Part shown: positions 22,221 through 33,771 of the stretch, piece by piece
Layout: the number at the start of each line of letters is the position of its first letter
Numbering within the stretch: the stretch's first letter is position 1
NCBI GenBank assembly: GCA_028583605.1
Contig: CM053335.1
Span: 11,042,053 to 11,106,052, forward strand
Source: Dastarcus helophoroides
Taxonomy: Eukaryota > Arthropoda > Insecta > Coleoptera > Bothrideridae
Length of the DNA: 64,000 nt
Direction of reading: 5' to 3'
Notes under the pieces: generated by a model
What the model was told of the DNA's origin: nothing
What the model saw: the letters and a program-made list of their open reading frames with translations, nothing else
Databases searched by the model: none
Program-made: the position numbers and the translations under genes

Positions 22221-24119
22221 GGAGGGATGCAGCCACCACCGAGGACTCGACTCAGTATGTCAGAGGCAAAACTCATCTGCGGCAACTGGAAAGAACAAGG
22301 TTCAAGACCAACAAGTCAAATACAAGCCAGCACCTTAATTTGTTAACCACACCGAAGTAAAAAGCTTCCAAAATGAAAATGGCATGAAAAACATGATAGT
22401 CCAAACAGAAAGAGCACGCTAACCCACTGGGTCAACTACACCAGGGGCAAAACGCTTCAGATGCCAAGAAAGATTCTATAAGGGCAAGATGAACGTCGAA
22501 TACTTTTAATTGGTCCTTGATACGGTTCAATCCCAAAAAAAGTATGTCATTTACTAACTTTGACAGTGAAAGCCTTCCTCATCATACTTCAAATGAATAC
22601 TATAAACCTAATATATCACTAATATAAAACTGATTTTTTTAGCATCAACTAGCTTAGAATACTTTCTACTTCATAATTTTACCAAGTGTACCAAATTATT
22701 ATTTGTGTAACATAGAATTCCCATGGATATTATTTTGAGTTGAGTGATATTAACTTGGCATAATGCTAACAAGCACATCGACAAATGTAAAGTTTTACCT
22801 GAAAACACATCGCAGGGAGTTACCACCTGTGCAGCTTATCATCAAAATGCAACGCAACATTTCCATGCGGGCTTTGTCACGTGCCACGCCATACAAATAA
22901 TTTATTTCTTTGATATAACTCTTCATTGTTAACACACTTTCAAACGATTAACGTTGGAACGTTTGTCTGCAGAAAGTTGACATCGCAAGCGGATCGTCGA
23001 TGCGAAAGCGGCGAAATTTAATGCTTTTAGCTATTTCTCGTGTGCCAACAACATGAATTTTTAAGTTGCTTCTGTTTGGTTAACGTTATCACAGTCCCAA
23101 CTTCTTAGAAATTGAAGTTACACCTTCAACAATTTCGCTCCTGTCAAAGATAAAAGCAAAGCCACTTAGCTGCGAGATCCTATCGCAAAATTTATAAGTG
23201 ATAATTACTATTATATGTTTATAGGCAAGCTACTGCTCCTGGAGCTCTCAACTTACAACAATTTTATCGTGTGACACCATCGCAATTGTACATGCTATGA
23301 TATTAGTTGCAGGATATCTTCTCATCACTGTAGGTGATTCAAGCTGAGTCCCTTGCAATGGCGCGTCATGCTAAGAATTGCATGCTAAATCAAGATTTTA
23401 ATAATAAAATAAAACAATCGAAATACATCGCAAGGCCTCTGTGGCAAGTGCACTAAGAAATGCAACCGTTGTTCAAATGAAAGCTTTTATGCAGTAACGT
23501 CATTATTTTCTTCGTTGGTGCTCCTTTTGAGAAATGTAAGGTTCTCGCAGTGCCCCATTTTTTTTACATAGAATCACTTTCCTGAACTGTTTCATCACCT
23601 ACCTCTTCCTCAATTTTGTAATTTTCATCACCTCTGTTAGACAAATCTTCAATTTTGTTTTTTTTTTGATTTTGGAATTTTCAGTAGGTTTCACTTTTTC
23701 TTTAGATAGTTAAGTCGCCCGGGTCGTTGTTTTGTCTCCAGATCCTTTTTGTTTTCATTTAAATTTAAAGATGTCACTTTCGTCGCAAATCGTTGTATTT
23801 TGGTCTACATCTTTGCTAAAATCTCCAAATCTTTAGCTTTACGTTTATTTAAACTTTCAGTTTTTTTAGGGCCGCTGAAAGGGCGCAGAGAGGGGTGAAT
23901 CCCCGAGGTCCAATCTTTTCATGGTGGCTTGGATCGACAAGAGCAAACGTTTCATAAATAGTCGAAAAGAAATTGGAAATTACAAAACGTATGAATTTGG
24001 CATAATAACACTACAGTAACCAGTACCGGAGTGGTCATAACGCAGACTGTTGAGAGGAATTGAGAAAAAATTATGTCATTTAAAAACATTGGTGAAATCT
24101 TTGGTTTACGTTAGTAATT
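22221..24119. other. unique DNA, no supported gene
   Basis: 22240-22500 holds repeated phrases (cagtatgtcagaggcaaaac and gggcaaaacgcttcag) that resemble the 90-bp repeat at 42.75 kb. 23,580-23,880 is T-rich. No protein, RNA or complete element is recognised. Confidence 0.4.
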
Positions 24120-26079
24120 TATTTGTTATTTTTTTTTTTTGGTTTTTTTATGGAAATAAAACTTTTTTAGGGTCGTTCAGCGATTTTGGATAAAAGGTAG
24201 GTAATCTTGTGGTTGCTCGTGACCATCGTAACAAAAAAATTATAACCTTTTTAAAAGAAATCAATCTTTCTTGAAGATTTTGACATCTCGAAATTTCTAC
24301 TTTTTCTCGAATTTTAAACTTATTTGATTCGGTTTTTAGATTTAAAGAATCAAGTTTTTTCAAAAATTCGCCCTTTTTGAGAATTTGGACCTTGTCGGAA
24401 AATTTGCACATCACATGAAAATTTCGACTTTTAATTTTGAAAATTTGGCAACTTTTTGAAAATTTTGGCTCTGAAAATTATGACCTTTTTAAAAGAATCT
24501 AATCTTTATTGAAGATTTTGACATTTCGAAATTTCTACTTTTTCTTGAATTTTAAATTTTTTCGATTCGATTTTTGGATTTAAAAAATTGCAATTTTTTA
24601 TGAAAAGTATGATCTTTTGTAAAAATGTCAGGTCATTTAAAAAGTGGGGCATTTCAGAGGTTATACTGTTTAAAAATTTTTGCTTTTCAAATTTCAACTT
24701 TTTTAGAATTTCGATTTTTTAAAATTTCGCCTTTTTTAAAATTTCAATTTTTTTAAAATTTCAACTTTTCTTATTTTCAGTTCCTTTGAAAGATTTCATA
24801 TTTTTTTAAATTCGGAGTTTTTTAAAATGTTAACTTTTTTCAAAAGATGCAAAATTTGTACATTTTAACTTACTTTGAAAAACCCCATTTTTTGTTGTTG
24901 AAATTTTACAGTTTTGAATATTTTGACTTGAAAATCTAAAATTTTTTGGGATTCTTAACTTTTTATACATTTTTATTTGAATTTACACCATTTTTTAAAA
25001 AATTGGGATTTTATTGAAAACTCTTCAAATGTTGAACCTTTTTAAAATTTTTGAATTCTTTCGAAAACTTTGACTATTTAAAATAATTCTACTTTTTTAA
25101 AAACTCTTTCTCGACATTTTAACTTATTTTAAGGAAGTAACAAATAGTCAATCAAAATGAATGGTATTTAAATATTTAGTTTTTTGTAAATTTCAACTTG
25201 CTTTGCAAACTTTGATTCATTTGGGTTTGTATGAAAATTTCAACTCATTTGAGAAATGCAACATTTCAGAGTTTTTAAAATTTTTCGCTTTTTAAATTCA
25301 GACTTTTTTAAAATTTTGATTTTTTTAAAATTTCGACTTTTTATTTTGAGTTCCTTTTAAAAGTTTTATATTTTTTGACAATTCGGACTTCGGCCTTTTT
25401 CAAAATGTTAACTTTTTCCAAAATATGCAAAATTTATATATTTTAACTTACTTTGAAAAATTCCATTTTCTCTTGTTGAAAATTTATAGTGTTTTAAACA
25501 TTTTGACTTGAAAATTTAAAATTTTTTGGAATTTTTAACTTTTTCTACATTTTTATTTAAACCTACACAATTTTTTAAAAATTTGCAATTTTTTTTTCGA
25601 AAACTATGACTTTTTCTTTAATTGTTGATCCTTTTTAAAATTCTTGAATTTTTTGAAAATTTTGACTATTTAAACGAATTCTACTTTTTTAAAAACTCTT
25701 TCTCGACTTTTTAACGTATTTTAAGGAAGTAACAAGAGTCGATCAAAATGAATAGAATTTAAAATTTTTACTTTTTTGTAAATTTCAACTTGCTTCGAAA
25801 AATTTGATTTTTGTGCATTTTCGTGAAAATTTTAGCTCATTTGAGAAGTGTGGTATTTGAAATGTTCTAGTTTTTAAAATTTTTCGCTTTTTAAATTTCA
25901 ATTCTTTAAAAATTTTGCCTATTTCTTTATTTTTTTAAAGTTTAATCCACCCCCAAAGGGTAATCCCATTATGCTTTAAAAGCACTGCGAGTAGGATGCG
26001 AAAACGAGGATAGATGGCGATGAACCTCCTTCTTAAACAAGGACAGGTTGTAATTTTTGGAAAAATTCCTTTCGGTAAC
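24120..26079. repeat. AT-rich array with 240-bp and 590-bp duplications
   Basis: A block with gaagattttgacat, then cgaaatttctactttttc, occurs at about 24270 and 24510 (period about 240 bp). A longer block, with gacttgaaaat-taaaatttttt then aaggaagtaacaa, occurs at 24.9-25.15 and again at 25.5-25.75 kb (period about 590 bp). It is interrupted by a LINE 3'-end fragment at 25931. Confidence 0.6.
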
Positions 26080-26123
26080 AAGTTCCATAACTTGGAAGTT
26101 CTGTAGAAAAAATCGTCTCTGAC
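25931..26123 (-). mobile_element. LINE 3'-end fragment (same family as 19.7 kb)
   Basis: On the minus strand the fragment reads through ggaacttgttaccgaaagg and aaggaggttcatcgcc and ends with ataatgggattaccctttg, ggattaaact and a short A run. This matches the 3' terminus of the LINE at 22.05-22.22 kb. It is a typical 5'-truncated insertion of about 190 bp. Confidence 0.8.
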
Positions 26124-29100
26124 TTTCTTTGAAAAGTTTTATATTTTTTTAAAAAATGTTGACATTTTCTCTTTGAAAATATGCAAAATTCTGCATATTT
26201 TAACTTTGAAAAATTCTTTTTTCCCTTTTTGTGAAAATTTATACTATTTTAAACAGTTTGACTCCTTTGAAAATGACGGCATTTGAAAAGTTGCACTTTT
26301 TAAAATTTTTTTTCCATTTAAATTTCGACTCTTATAAATTTATAACTTTTTTAAAATTACGACTTTTTCTTGAAATTTAAAGTTTTTATTTGAGTTCCTT
26401 CGAAAATTATCATATTTTTTAAAAATCTGGACTCTTTTTGAAAATTTGGTTAAAAAATATAAATTTTTTAAAGGAACTCAAATAAAAATACAACATTTCA
26501 AGAAAAAGTAGTAGTTTTAAAAAGTCAAAATTTTTTTAAGAGGCGAAATTTAAAAGGAAAAAAATTCTAATTTCGATCTATTTTTAAATCATTGGAGTTC
26601 TTAAAAATTTTTGACTCTTCTGTAGTTCCACATTTTTGTTTTTTGAAAATTTGAATTGTACATTTAAAAATTTGGTTCATTTGAAAATTGTGGCTTTTAA
26701 AAAATTGAACTTTTTAAAATTTTTTTACTTTTAAATTTCGACTATTATAAATTTCTAACTTTTTTAAAATTACGACTTTTTCTTGAAATTTAAAGTTTTT
26801 ATTTGAGTTCCTTCGAAAATTATCATATTTTTTAAAAATCTGGACTCTTTTTGAAAATTTGGTTAAAAAATATAAATTTTTTAAAGGAACTCAAATAAAA
26901 TTTCAACATTTCAAGAAAAAGTAGTAGTTTTAAAAAAGTCAAAATTTTTTTAAAAGGCGAAATTTAAAAGGAAAAAGAATTCTAATTTCGATCTATTTTT
27001 AAATCATTGGAGTTCTTAAAAATTTTGACTTTTCTGTAGTTCCACATTTTTGTTTTTTGAAAATTTGAATTGTACATTTAAAAATTTGGTTCATTTGAAA
27101 ATTGTGGCTTTTAAAAAATTGAACTTTTTGAAATTTTTTTACTTTTAAATTTCGACTATTACAAATTTCTAACTTTTTTAAAATTACGACTTTTTCTTGA
27201 AATTTAAAGTTTTTATTTAAGTTTCTTCGAAAATTATCATATTTTTTAAAAATCTGGACTCTTTTTGAAAATTTGGTTAAAAAATATAAATTTTTTAAAG
27301 GAACTCAAATAAAAATACAACATTTCAAGAAAAAGTAGTAGTTTTAAAAAAGTCAAAATTTTTTTAAGAGGCGAAATTTAAAAGGAAAAAAATTCTAATT
27401 TCGATCTATTTTTAAATCATTGGAGTTCTTAAAAATTTTTGACTCTTCTGTAGTTCCACATTTTTGTTTTTTGAAAATTTGAATTGTACATTTAAAAATT
27501 TGGTTCATTTGAAAATTGTGGCTTTTAAAAAATTGAACTTTTTGAAATTTTTTTACTTTTAAATTTCGACTATTACAAATTTCTAACTTTTTTAAAATTA
27601 CTACTTTTTCTTGAAATTTAAAGTTTTATTTTGAGTTCCTTCAAAAATTATCATATTTTTTAAAAATCTGGACTCTTTTTGAAAATTTGGTTAAAAAATA
27701 TAAATTTTTTAAAGGAACTCAAATAAAATTTCAACATTTCAAGAAAACGTAGTAGTTTTAAAAAAGTCAAAATTTTTTTAAAAGGCGAAATTTAAAAGGA
27801 AAAAGAATTCTAATTTCGATCTATTTTTAAATCATTGGAGTTCTTAATAATTTTGACTTTTCTGTAGTTCCACATTTTTGTTTTTTGAAAATTTGAATTG
27901 TACATTTAAAAATTTGGTTCATTTGAAAATTGTGGCTTTTAAAAAATTGAACCTTTTAAAATTTTTTTACTTTTAAATTTCGACTATTACAAATTTCTAA
28001 CTTTTTTAAAATTGCTACTTTTTCTTGAAATTTAAAGTTTTAATTTGAGTTCCTTCGAAAAATACCATATTTTTTTAAAAATTTCGACTCTTTTTGAAAA
28101 CTTGGTTAAAAAATATAAATTTTTTAAAGGAACTCAAATAAAATTTCAACATTTCAAGAAAAAGTGTAGTTTTAAAAAAGTCAAAATTTTTTTAAGAGGC
28201 GAAATTTAAAAGCAAAAAAAAAAATAATTTCGATTTATTTTTAGATCATTGGAGTTCTTAAAAATTTTGACTTTTGTGTAGTTCCACATTTTTGTTTTTT
28301 GAAAATTTGAATGGTACATTTGAAAATTTGGTTCATTTGAAAACTGTGGCATTTGAAAAATTGCACTTTTTAAAATTTTTTTATTTTTAAATTTTGACTT
28401 ATAAATTTCTAACTTTTTTAAAATTACGACTTTTTCTTGAAATTTAAAGTTTTTATTTGAGTTCCTTCAAAAAATATCATATTTTTTTAAAAATTTGGAC
28501 TGATTTTGCAAATTTGGTTAAAAAATATAAATTTTCTAAAGAAACTCAAACTTTTTTAAAATTACGACTTTTTCTTGAAATTTTGGAGTTTTATTTGAGT
28601 TCCTTCTAAAAATATCATATTTTTTAAAAAATTAAGACTCTTTTTGAAAATTTAGTTAAAAAATATAAATTTTTTAAAGGAACTCAAATAAAATCTCAAA
28701 AGTTCAGGAAAAAGTCGTAATTTTAATAAAGTTAGAATTTTATGAGACGAAAATTAAATGGAAAAAAAATTCGATCTATTTTTGATTATAGGAGTTTTTG
28801 AAAATTTTGAATTTTCTGAACAGTTCCGCATTTTTGTTTTTTGAAAATTTGAAAGGTACATTTGAAAATTTGGTTTATTTGAAAATTGTGGCATTTGAAA
28901 AATTGCACTTTTTAAAATTTTTTTCCTTTTAAATTTTGACTCTTATTAATTTCTAACTTTTTTAAATTTACGACTTTTTCTTTAAATTTTGAAGTTTTAT
29001 TTGAGTTCCTTCGAAAAATATCATATTTTTTTTAAAATTTGGACTCTTTTTGAAAATTTGGTTAAAAAATATAAATTTTTTAAAGGAACTCAAATAAAAT

Positions 29101-29275
29101 TTCAAAATTTCAAGAAAAGTCGTAATTTTAAGAAAGTCAGAATTTTATAAGAGTCGAAAATTAAAAAGAAAAAAAATAATTGCAATCCATTTTTGAATCA
29201 TAGGGGTTTTGGAAATTTTAACTTTTCTGAATAGTTCCAAATTTTTGTTTTTTGTACATTTGAATGGTAAAATAC
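26080..29275. repeat. 413-bp satellite, about seven copies, with internal dyad
   Basis: The marker ggttaaaaaatataaatt occurs at 26449, 26861, 27275, 27689, 28104, about 28515 and 29060, with a short extra copy near 28653. Spacings are 411-415 bp except the last. The central copies are almost identical. Each monomer contains an inverted repeat: tttgagttcctt and aaggaactcaaa flank the marker, and ttttcttgaaattt faces aaatttcaagaaaa slightly further out. The dyad could form a hairpin of roughly 30-40 bp arms. Confidence 0.85.
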
Positions 29276-29997
29276 CGAATCTATGGTTATGTCAAATTGA
29301 GATGAAATTGTTGTCGTAAAAAATGTAGATATAACTATTTCAGTTGTGAAATATGATGTTCTATGGAAATGCACTGACAGAATTCGAATAAAGTAACGAA
29401 AAAATCCATCAAAAATATTGAATAAGAATAAAATTATCTTCCCATTTTGGCGGGCTAGGTTCTGCTTTTAAAACTTGGCATTTTGTTACTTTCTTTTTAA
29501 AAAAAGATGTTGAAAATTTTACGTTCACGGAGAATTTTTATTTTGAAATGATTTTAAAATTGAATTATTGAATTTTTCTCCAAATTTTAACTTAAGGCAC
29601 TCAAAGCTTTAAATAATCCCAGAAAAAGTTTGAAGGTCAAAATCTACGTCATAAGAAAATGAAAGGCGAAAGTTCATAATTCAAAGCTTAAAGTTTTCCG
29701 AGTAAGTCTGGGTTTACAAAAGGATAGAAATCAAATTGATACAAAAAATTTCAATTTTAGTTCGAATTTTATGCTGTCAAAATGACAAACTTAAGATTTT
29801 AAACTCAAATGTTTAAGTTTTATTAAACTCGAAATTTCTTAAAATAAATAAGTTAAACAGGCTTGGAGACTACCGACAGAAGTGAAAACTTAAAACTAAA
29901 AAGTAACAGTGTCTATGTAATGTAGTTTGAACCCAACCTGGTACCGATTACGCATTTTTAAACTGAACATTTCTTTAAGGGCGTTAGACGGTTTTTA
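29276..29997. other. unique AT-rich DNA, no gene seen
   Basis: No long frame, element terminus or repeat is recognised. Confidence 0.45.
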
Positions 29998-30249
29998 ATA
30001 GGGGGTAATCTCATGATTTTGAGTCACAATCATGCTAAAATAGGTTACCAACGTCACCAGCGTTACTAACGTTATCAACGTTATCAACGTTACCAACGTT
30101 ACCAACGTTACCAACGTTACCAACGTTACCAACGTTATCAACGTTACCAACGTTACCAATGTTACTAACGTTACCAACTGTTAACATTGAAAATATTGGC
30201 AGCACACACTAGCGTGATGGTGGCGCTAAACCATAAGTGTACCCCCTAT
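29998..30249. mobile_element. small MITE-like element holding a minisatellite
   Basis: Ends ATAGGGGGTA (29998-30007) and TACCCCCTAT (30240-30249) are perfect 10-bp inverted repeats. The 252-bp interior is dominated by a 9-bp minisatellite. No target duplication is clear. Confidence 0.55.
30044..30179 (+). repeat. 9-bp minisatellite (gttaccaac), about 15 copies
   Basis: Units of gttaccaac with a few point changes (gttatcaac, gttactaac). The minus strand reads as a V-T-L tripeptide repeat, which is a by-product of the 9-bp period. Confidence 0.95.
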
Positions 30250-30585
30250 CAATGAGCCTAAAGTTTTCATTTAAAAATAATTGTTGTATTAATGAAAAAT
30301 TTTGAAAAATAAATAACGAGTTTGCACCTGAAAGTTTACAATTTTTATTTTAATTTCATTTTGACTTCAAACTCGATACATCAAGTGTTTTGCTTTTCCC
30401 AGTAGTTCAAGATAAAATTTGCAATCTTCAGCTAAGACTCGCAAATATAAAAAATAAAAATTTTAATTCTCAATGAACCTTTTAAAAAATGAAAGAAATT
30501 AAACTCGAAATGTTAACCTATTTTTTATTAATTTAGTTTAACTGATCTTTTCAACCCTTACTTTATGGAATTCTTTAATATTCGT
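30250..30585. other. AT-rich DNA, no gene seen
   Basis: Nothing recognisable; short words resemble the AT-rich arrays. Confidence 0.4.
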
Positions 30586-30791
30586 AACTATTAAACTTTA
30601 TTAACGATAAAAACGCAACAGAAATTAAAAATTTCACAATGTTTCGATAAATATTTGCTAACACCGGACCAGATATGATCGCCCATGATGCAGTAATGCG
30701 AAACCTGGTCCGGTGTTAGCAAATATTTATCGAAACATTGTGGAATTTTTGATTTCTCTTGCGATTTTATCGTTAATAAAGTTTAATAGTT
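30586..30791. mobile_element. foldback element with about 87-bp arms
   Basis: Left arm 30586-30672 and right arm 30705-30791 are near-perfect inverted copies (aactattaaactttatt facing aataaagtttaatagtt; gctaacaccggaccag facing ctggtccggtgttagc). The 32-nt centre contains GATGCAGTAATGCGAAAC. That holds a small hairpin followed by GAAAC and then CTGGTC, which recalls a damaged hammerhead core without a proper CTGANGA. Confidence 0.8.
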
Positions 30792-32828
30792 ATTAATTTA
30801 GTTTTTTTTTTTCGAAAATTTGAATAAAGAAGATTAAGTGTAATGCGTAATTTAATGAAAAAGCCTGAAGGCGAAATTAAAAAATTGTGCAGTTAGCTCA
30901 AATAAAAATAAATGTGTGTGTGTGTTTCAAGATTGTTGGCAGAAAATGTAAAAAGAAAATGGCATCCTTAATGCCTCATGAGTATGAAGCCTAATTATTA
31001 AGAAGCCTGAATGGTTTATTTCTAATACCATCCTGCGCAGACACATGACATGTTTCTTGTTACTGCTAAAATATCTTTGTAACTTCTCGCAAATTCATAA
31101 TCAATGAATCTATAATCATAAAGAGGGGACATCTTATAAAGGTGTTGTATTTTATGCTGCACAAGACTGAGATTTCCTATCAGGACATTCCTTTTCCAAT
31201 TTTATTACCTTTGATTGTAAATCCAAAGACAAATTTTATATTCTTGTAAACTCGTTATATTTTTATTTACAGCTGCGGCGACCGCACTGATCATAATTTA
31301 TATTTTATATTATTCCGCAAAAAGAGCTTCGATCCCAATAAATTAATGTTAAAATCAATACGCATAATTTTATTAAGCACAAAAGTGCTTAAACTTAATT
31401 TATTTGTTTAAGGTGCGCAGATGTAATTGTTATTAATAATTGTTGTATAATTGCGTTTTGCGTCTATAGTGTAATAAAGATGTTTTAATACTCCCAGGTC
31501 GTTCTCTTTTATTGCTGACACTTACAAATTAAATGATAAATAAATCTGGGGGACGTACGAGTTGTGCAGCAGCTTCCACAATCCAGAAATTAATGATTTA
31601 TGCAAATTTGATGTTACTGCCTCGGTAAGATTCGTAAGATATTTAAGAAACTAGAGACAATCAAGGCGTCTCTAATTGTGAGAAGCTTGAGAAATTGGAA
31701 AAAATATGCGAAATTAAATAAAAACTAGACTGGCCACTGCACCTTCCAGACAGGGCCGTCCCAGGAGGCAAAGGGCGCCAAAATGTTCAAGTAAAAGAAA
31801 ATATGGATCGAAAAAAAAGTTTAAATTTGGTGTTACTTAACGAAAAAAGAAAGATGAAATAGGAAGAGTGTTTTTTCCGTCGTTAGGTGAAAATAGTTGA
31901 GAATTATGTCCTGGAAGGTGTGTCTTTTGTTGTCCGAAATAAACTAGTAACCAGCAATTGTAGAGAATGTCGTGGCTGCTTTTACATTTCCAATTTAAAA
32001 TTCATGTAACATAAGCTTGCACCTTCAAATGTAGGGATGAAAATGTGGAACAATTTTGAGCCAGTCAATGGAGATTCTAAACTATTTTCTGTTTCAGTAA
32101 CAACAAAAAAATGCTTTGTAACGAAGGGAAACATTGTTGTCGATCTCACGGTTTAAGATTAAGCTTCCAGGAAGCTCGTAAATAACCTGAAAATTATCAT
32201 AGCGAGCCGTACTTTTTAATTCACCAGGGGGATAATTTTACGATCCATTATTATTTTATTTTTTAATCCGCAACCTTTGAATTTATGGGGCATCCCTAGG
32301 ATAAGAGTAGACACTGAAAGATGAACATTCCACCGAGGGGGACTGTTTTACCATTTGCTACCATGGTAAGTTTATGTCTAACGTTTACCGCAAGTCGCCG
32401 CATCCAAATGAGTTTAGGTACATTACGGATCATTACTGGTGACTTGTTTTTATTGCTAAACCGTTGCGAAATAATACGTTTATGCTACAAACTATAAACT
32501 GATACATAAAATATTGTCTTTGAAATGAGGCCTACCTTATGCTAATTTTGTGTATTCTAAAGCTGTAAAACTCGACACTTAGTACAGCCACGAATAAAAG
32601 GTGAAAACGTTGGGAGAATTTCATATGCATGTGTAAACTGAACCCTGTAGGTATTTAAATCATTTGACTGAAATAAAACGTGAATCTGTAGATATAAAAA
32701 TAATCCTGAGGGATTAAATTAAACAATTTCTTGGGGTTGTGATGCCCAACATTTGAGTTAATCGGAGTCACATTACACGTTAGAAATCTTAGGCGAGTCG
32801 CAAAAGTGGAAAAAATAAATAAATGAAT
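30792..32828. other. unique DNA, no supported gene
   Basis: Composition is more even than the arrays. A possible hAT-style end (cagggccgtcccaggagg) starts at 31755. A GT dinucleotide run of five lies at 30913. No long open frame or RNA gene was found. Confidence 0.4.
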
Positions 32829-33139
32829 GCATTCTAATGCACAGACCAATAGGTTTGAACATTTATTAGATTCGATGTTTGGAAACCAAATTAGTGGTTT
32901 CGATCTCGTCAATTTGGTATATCCAACTCGAATGCTAACAAATGTTCCGACAAGTAAGTCGTTAGCATTCGAGTTGGATATACCAAACTGACGAGAAAAA
33001 ACTTTACTTGCCAGAACATTTGTTGGAATTTGAGTAGGATATACCAAACTTATGGGATTTAACAGATCGAAACCGGTATTTAGTTTCCAAACTTCGAATC
33101 TAATAAATGTTCAAATCTATTGGTTTGTGCATTAGAATC
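32829..33139. mobile_element. nested inverted-repeat element
   Basis: Outer arms (about 32829-32906 and 33062-33139) are inverted copies, with cattctaatgcacagacc facing ggtttgtgcattagaatc. Inner arms tttggtatatccaactcg and cgagttggatataccaaa lie at about 32916 and 32970, and a third partial copy of ggatataccaaactt lies at 33039. The minus strand of the left half has TTGACGAGATCGAAAC, a hammerhead-like core with its stem II collapsed. The right half has CTGACGAG at 32988 and GATCGAAACC at 33066, separated by the inserted third copy. Confidence 0.75.
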
Positions 33140-33541
33140 CTTGTCTTCTGGGAACTTTCCTAGAGAGCAACCGCTTCGCTAGGTGGCAGTGTTTCAACTG
33201 TTGGTAGTTCAGCTACCTAAGATTCACTATACACGCCTGGAGGGCTGCATGAATTTGTAGTCTATGTTGCACTCTACTTGCAAATGAATGCATAAAAAAA
33301 ACTACGAAGTAACAACCAACAAGGAAGGATGAGCCATCGCAAATATGTTTTCATATAAAATCAGTTGATAGAATCTATGAAGTTGTACATAATCTTCTGG
33401 ACAAAATTGACGAGTTACTTGATTAAACTCAAATAACACTAACGATAAAAATATTGAACTAATTTATAATGAAAGGTTAAAACCTAGGACTATAAAATCA
33501 TTTCAAAAGAAAAATCAACGAAACATAACATAACAAAAAAA
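33140..33541. other. unique DNA, no gene seen
   Basis: No frame, element end or repeat recognised. Confidence 0.4.
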
Positions 33542-33771
33542 GTGTGTAATGGTTTAGAATTTAAACCATTACACACAAAAATGAGTAAAATATGAAAACC
33601 AAAATTAAAATGAAAATCAATTAAAACATTGATAGTGATAGAATTAATGAATTCATTGGGCCTCAATAACCTTGTAAGTCTTCCTTTACTTCTAATTACC
33701 ACACCCATACACCATACTATTTTAGTGAGGAAATTTTAAATATTATTTTGGGGAATATTCTCCCATTTTTT
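33542..33771 (-). mobile_element. Tc1-like relic terminal region, detached copy
   Basis: 33560-33771 duplicates the sequence at 35832-36051, next to the Tc1-like transposase relic (shared phrases aaaccattacacac, ggcctcaataa, ttacttctaattaccaca, gggaatattctcccat). The left edge is a perfect hairpin, gtgtgtaatggttta facing taaaccattacacac at 33542-33576. No transposase sequence follows. Confidence 0.65.

Noticed and set aside
22744..22932. 62-residue plus-strand frame in unique DNA
   Set aside because: Short, no recognisable motif, no signal or repeat, consistent with chance.
29995..30177. Valine-threonine-leucine repeat protein
   Set aside because: Direct translation of the 9-bp minisatellite.
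30044..30179. CRISPR-like array
   Set aside because: Direct 9-bp units without spacers; the surroundings are eukaryotic.
32655..33047. 130-residue minus-strand frame
   Set aside because: It crosses the nested inverted-repeat element; the repeated peptide segments are the arms read twice.
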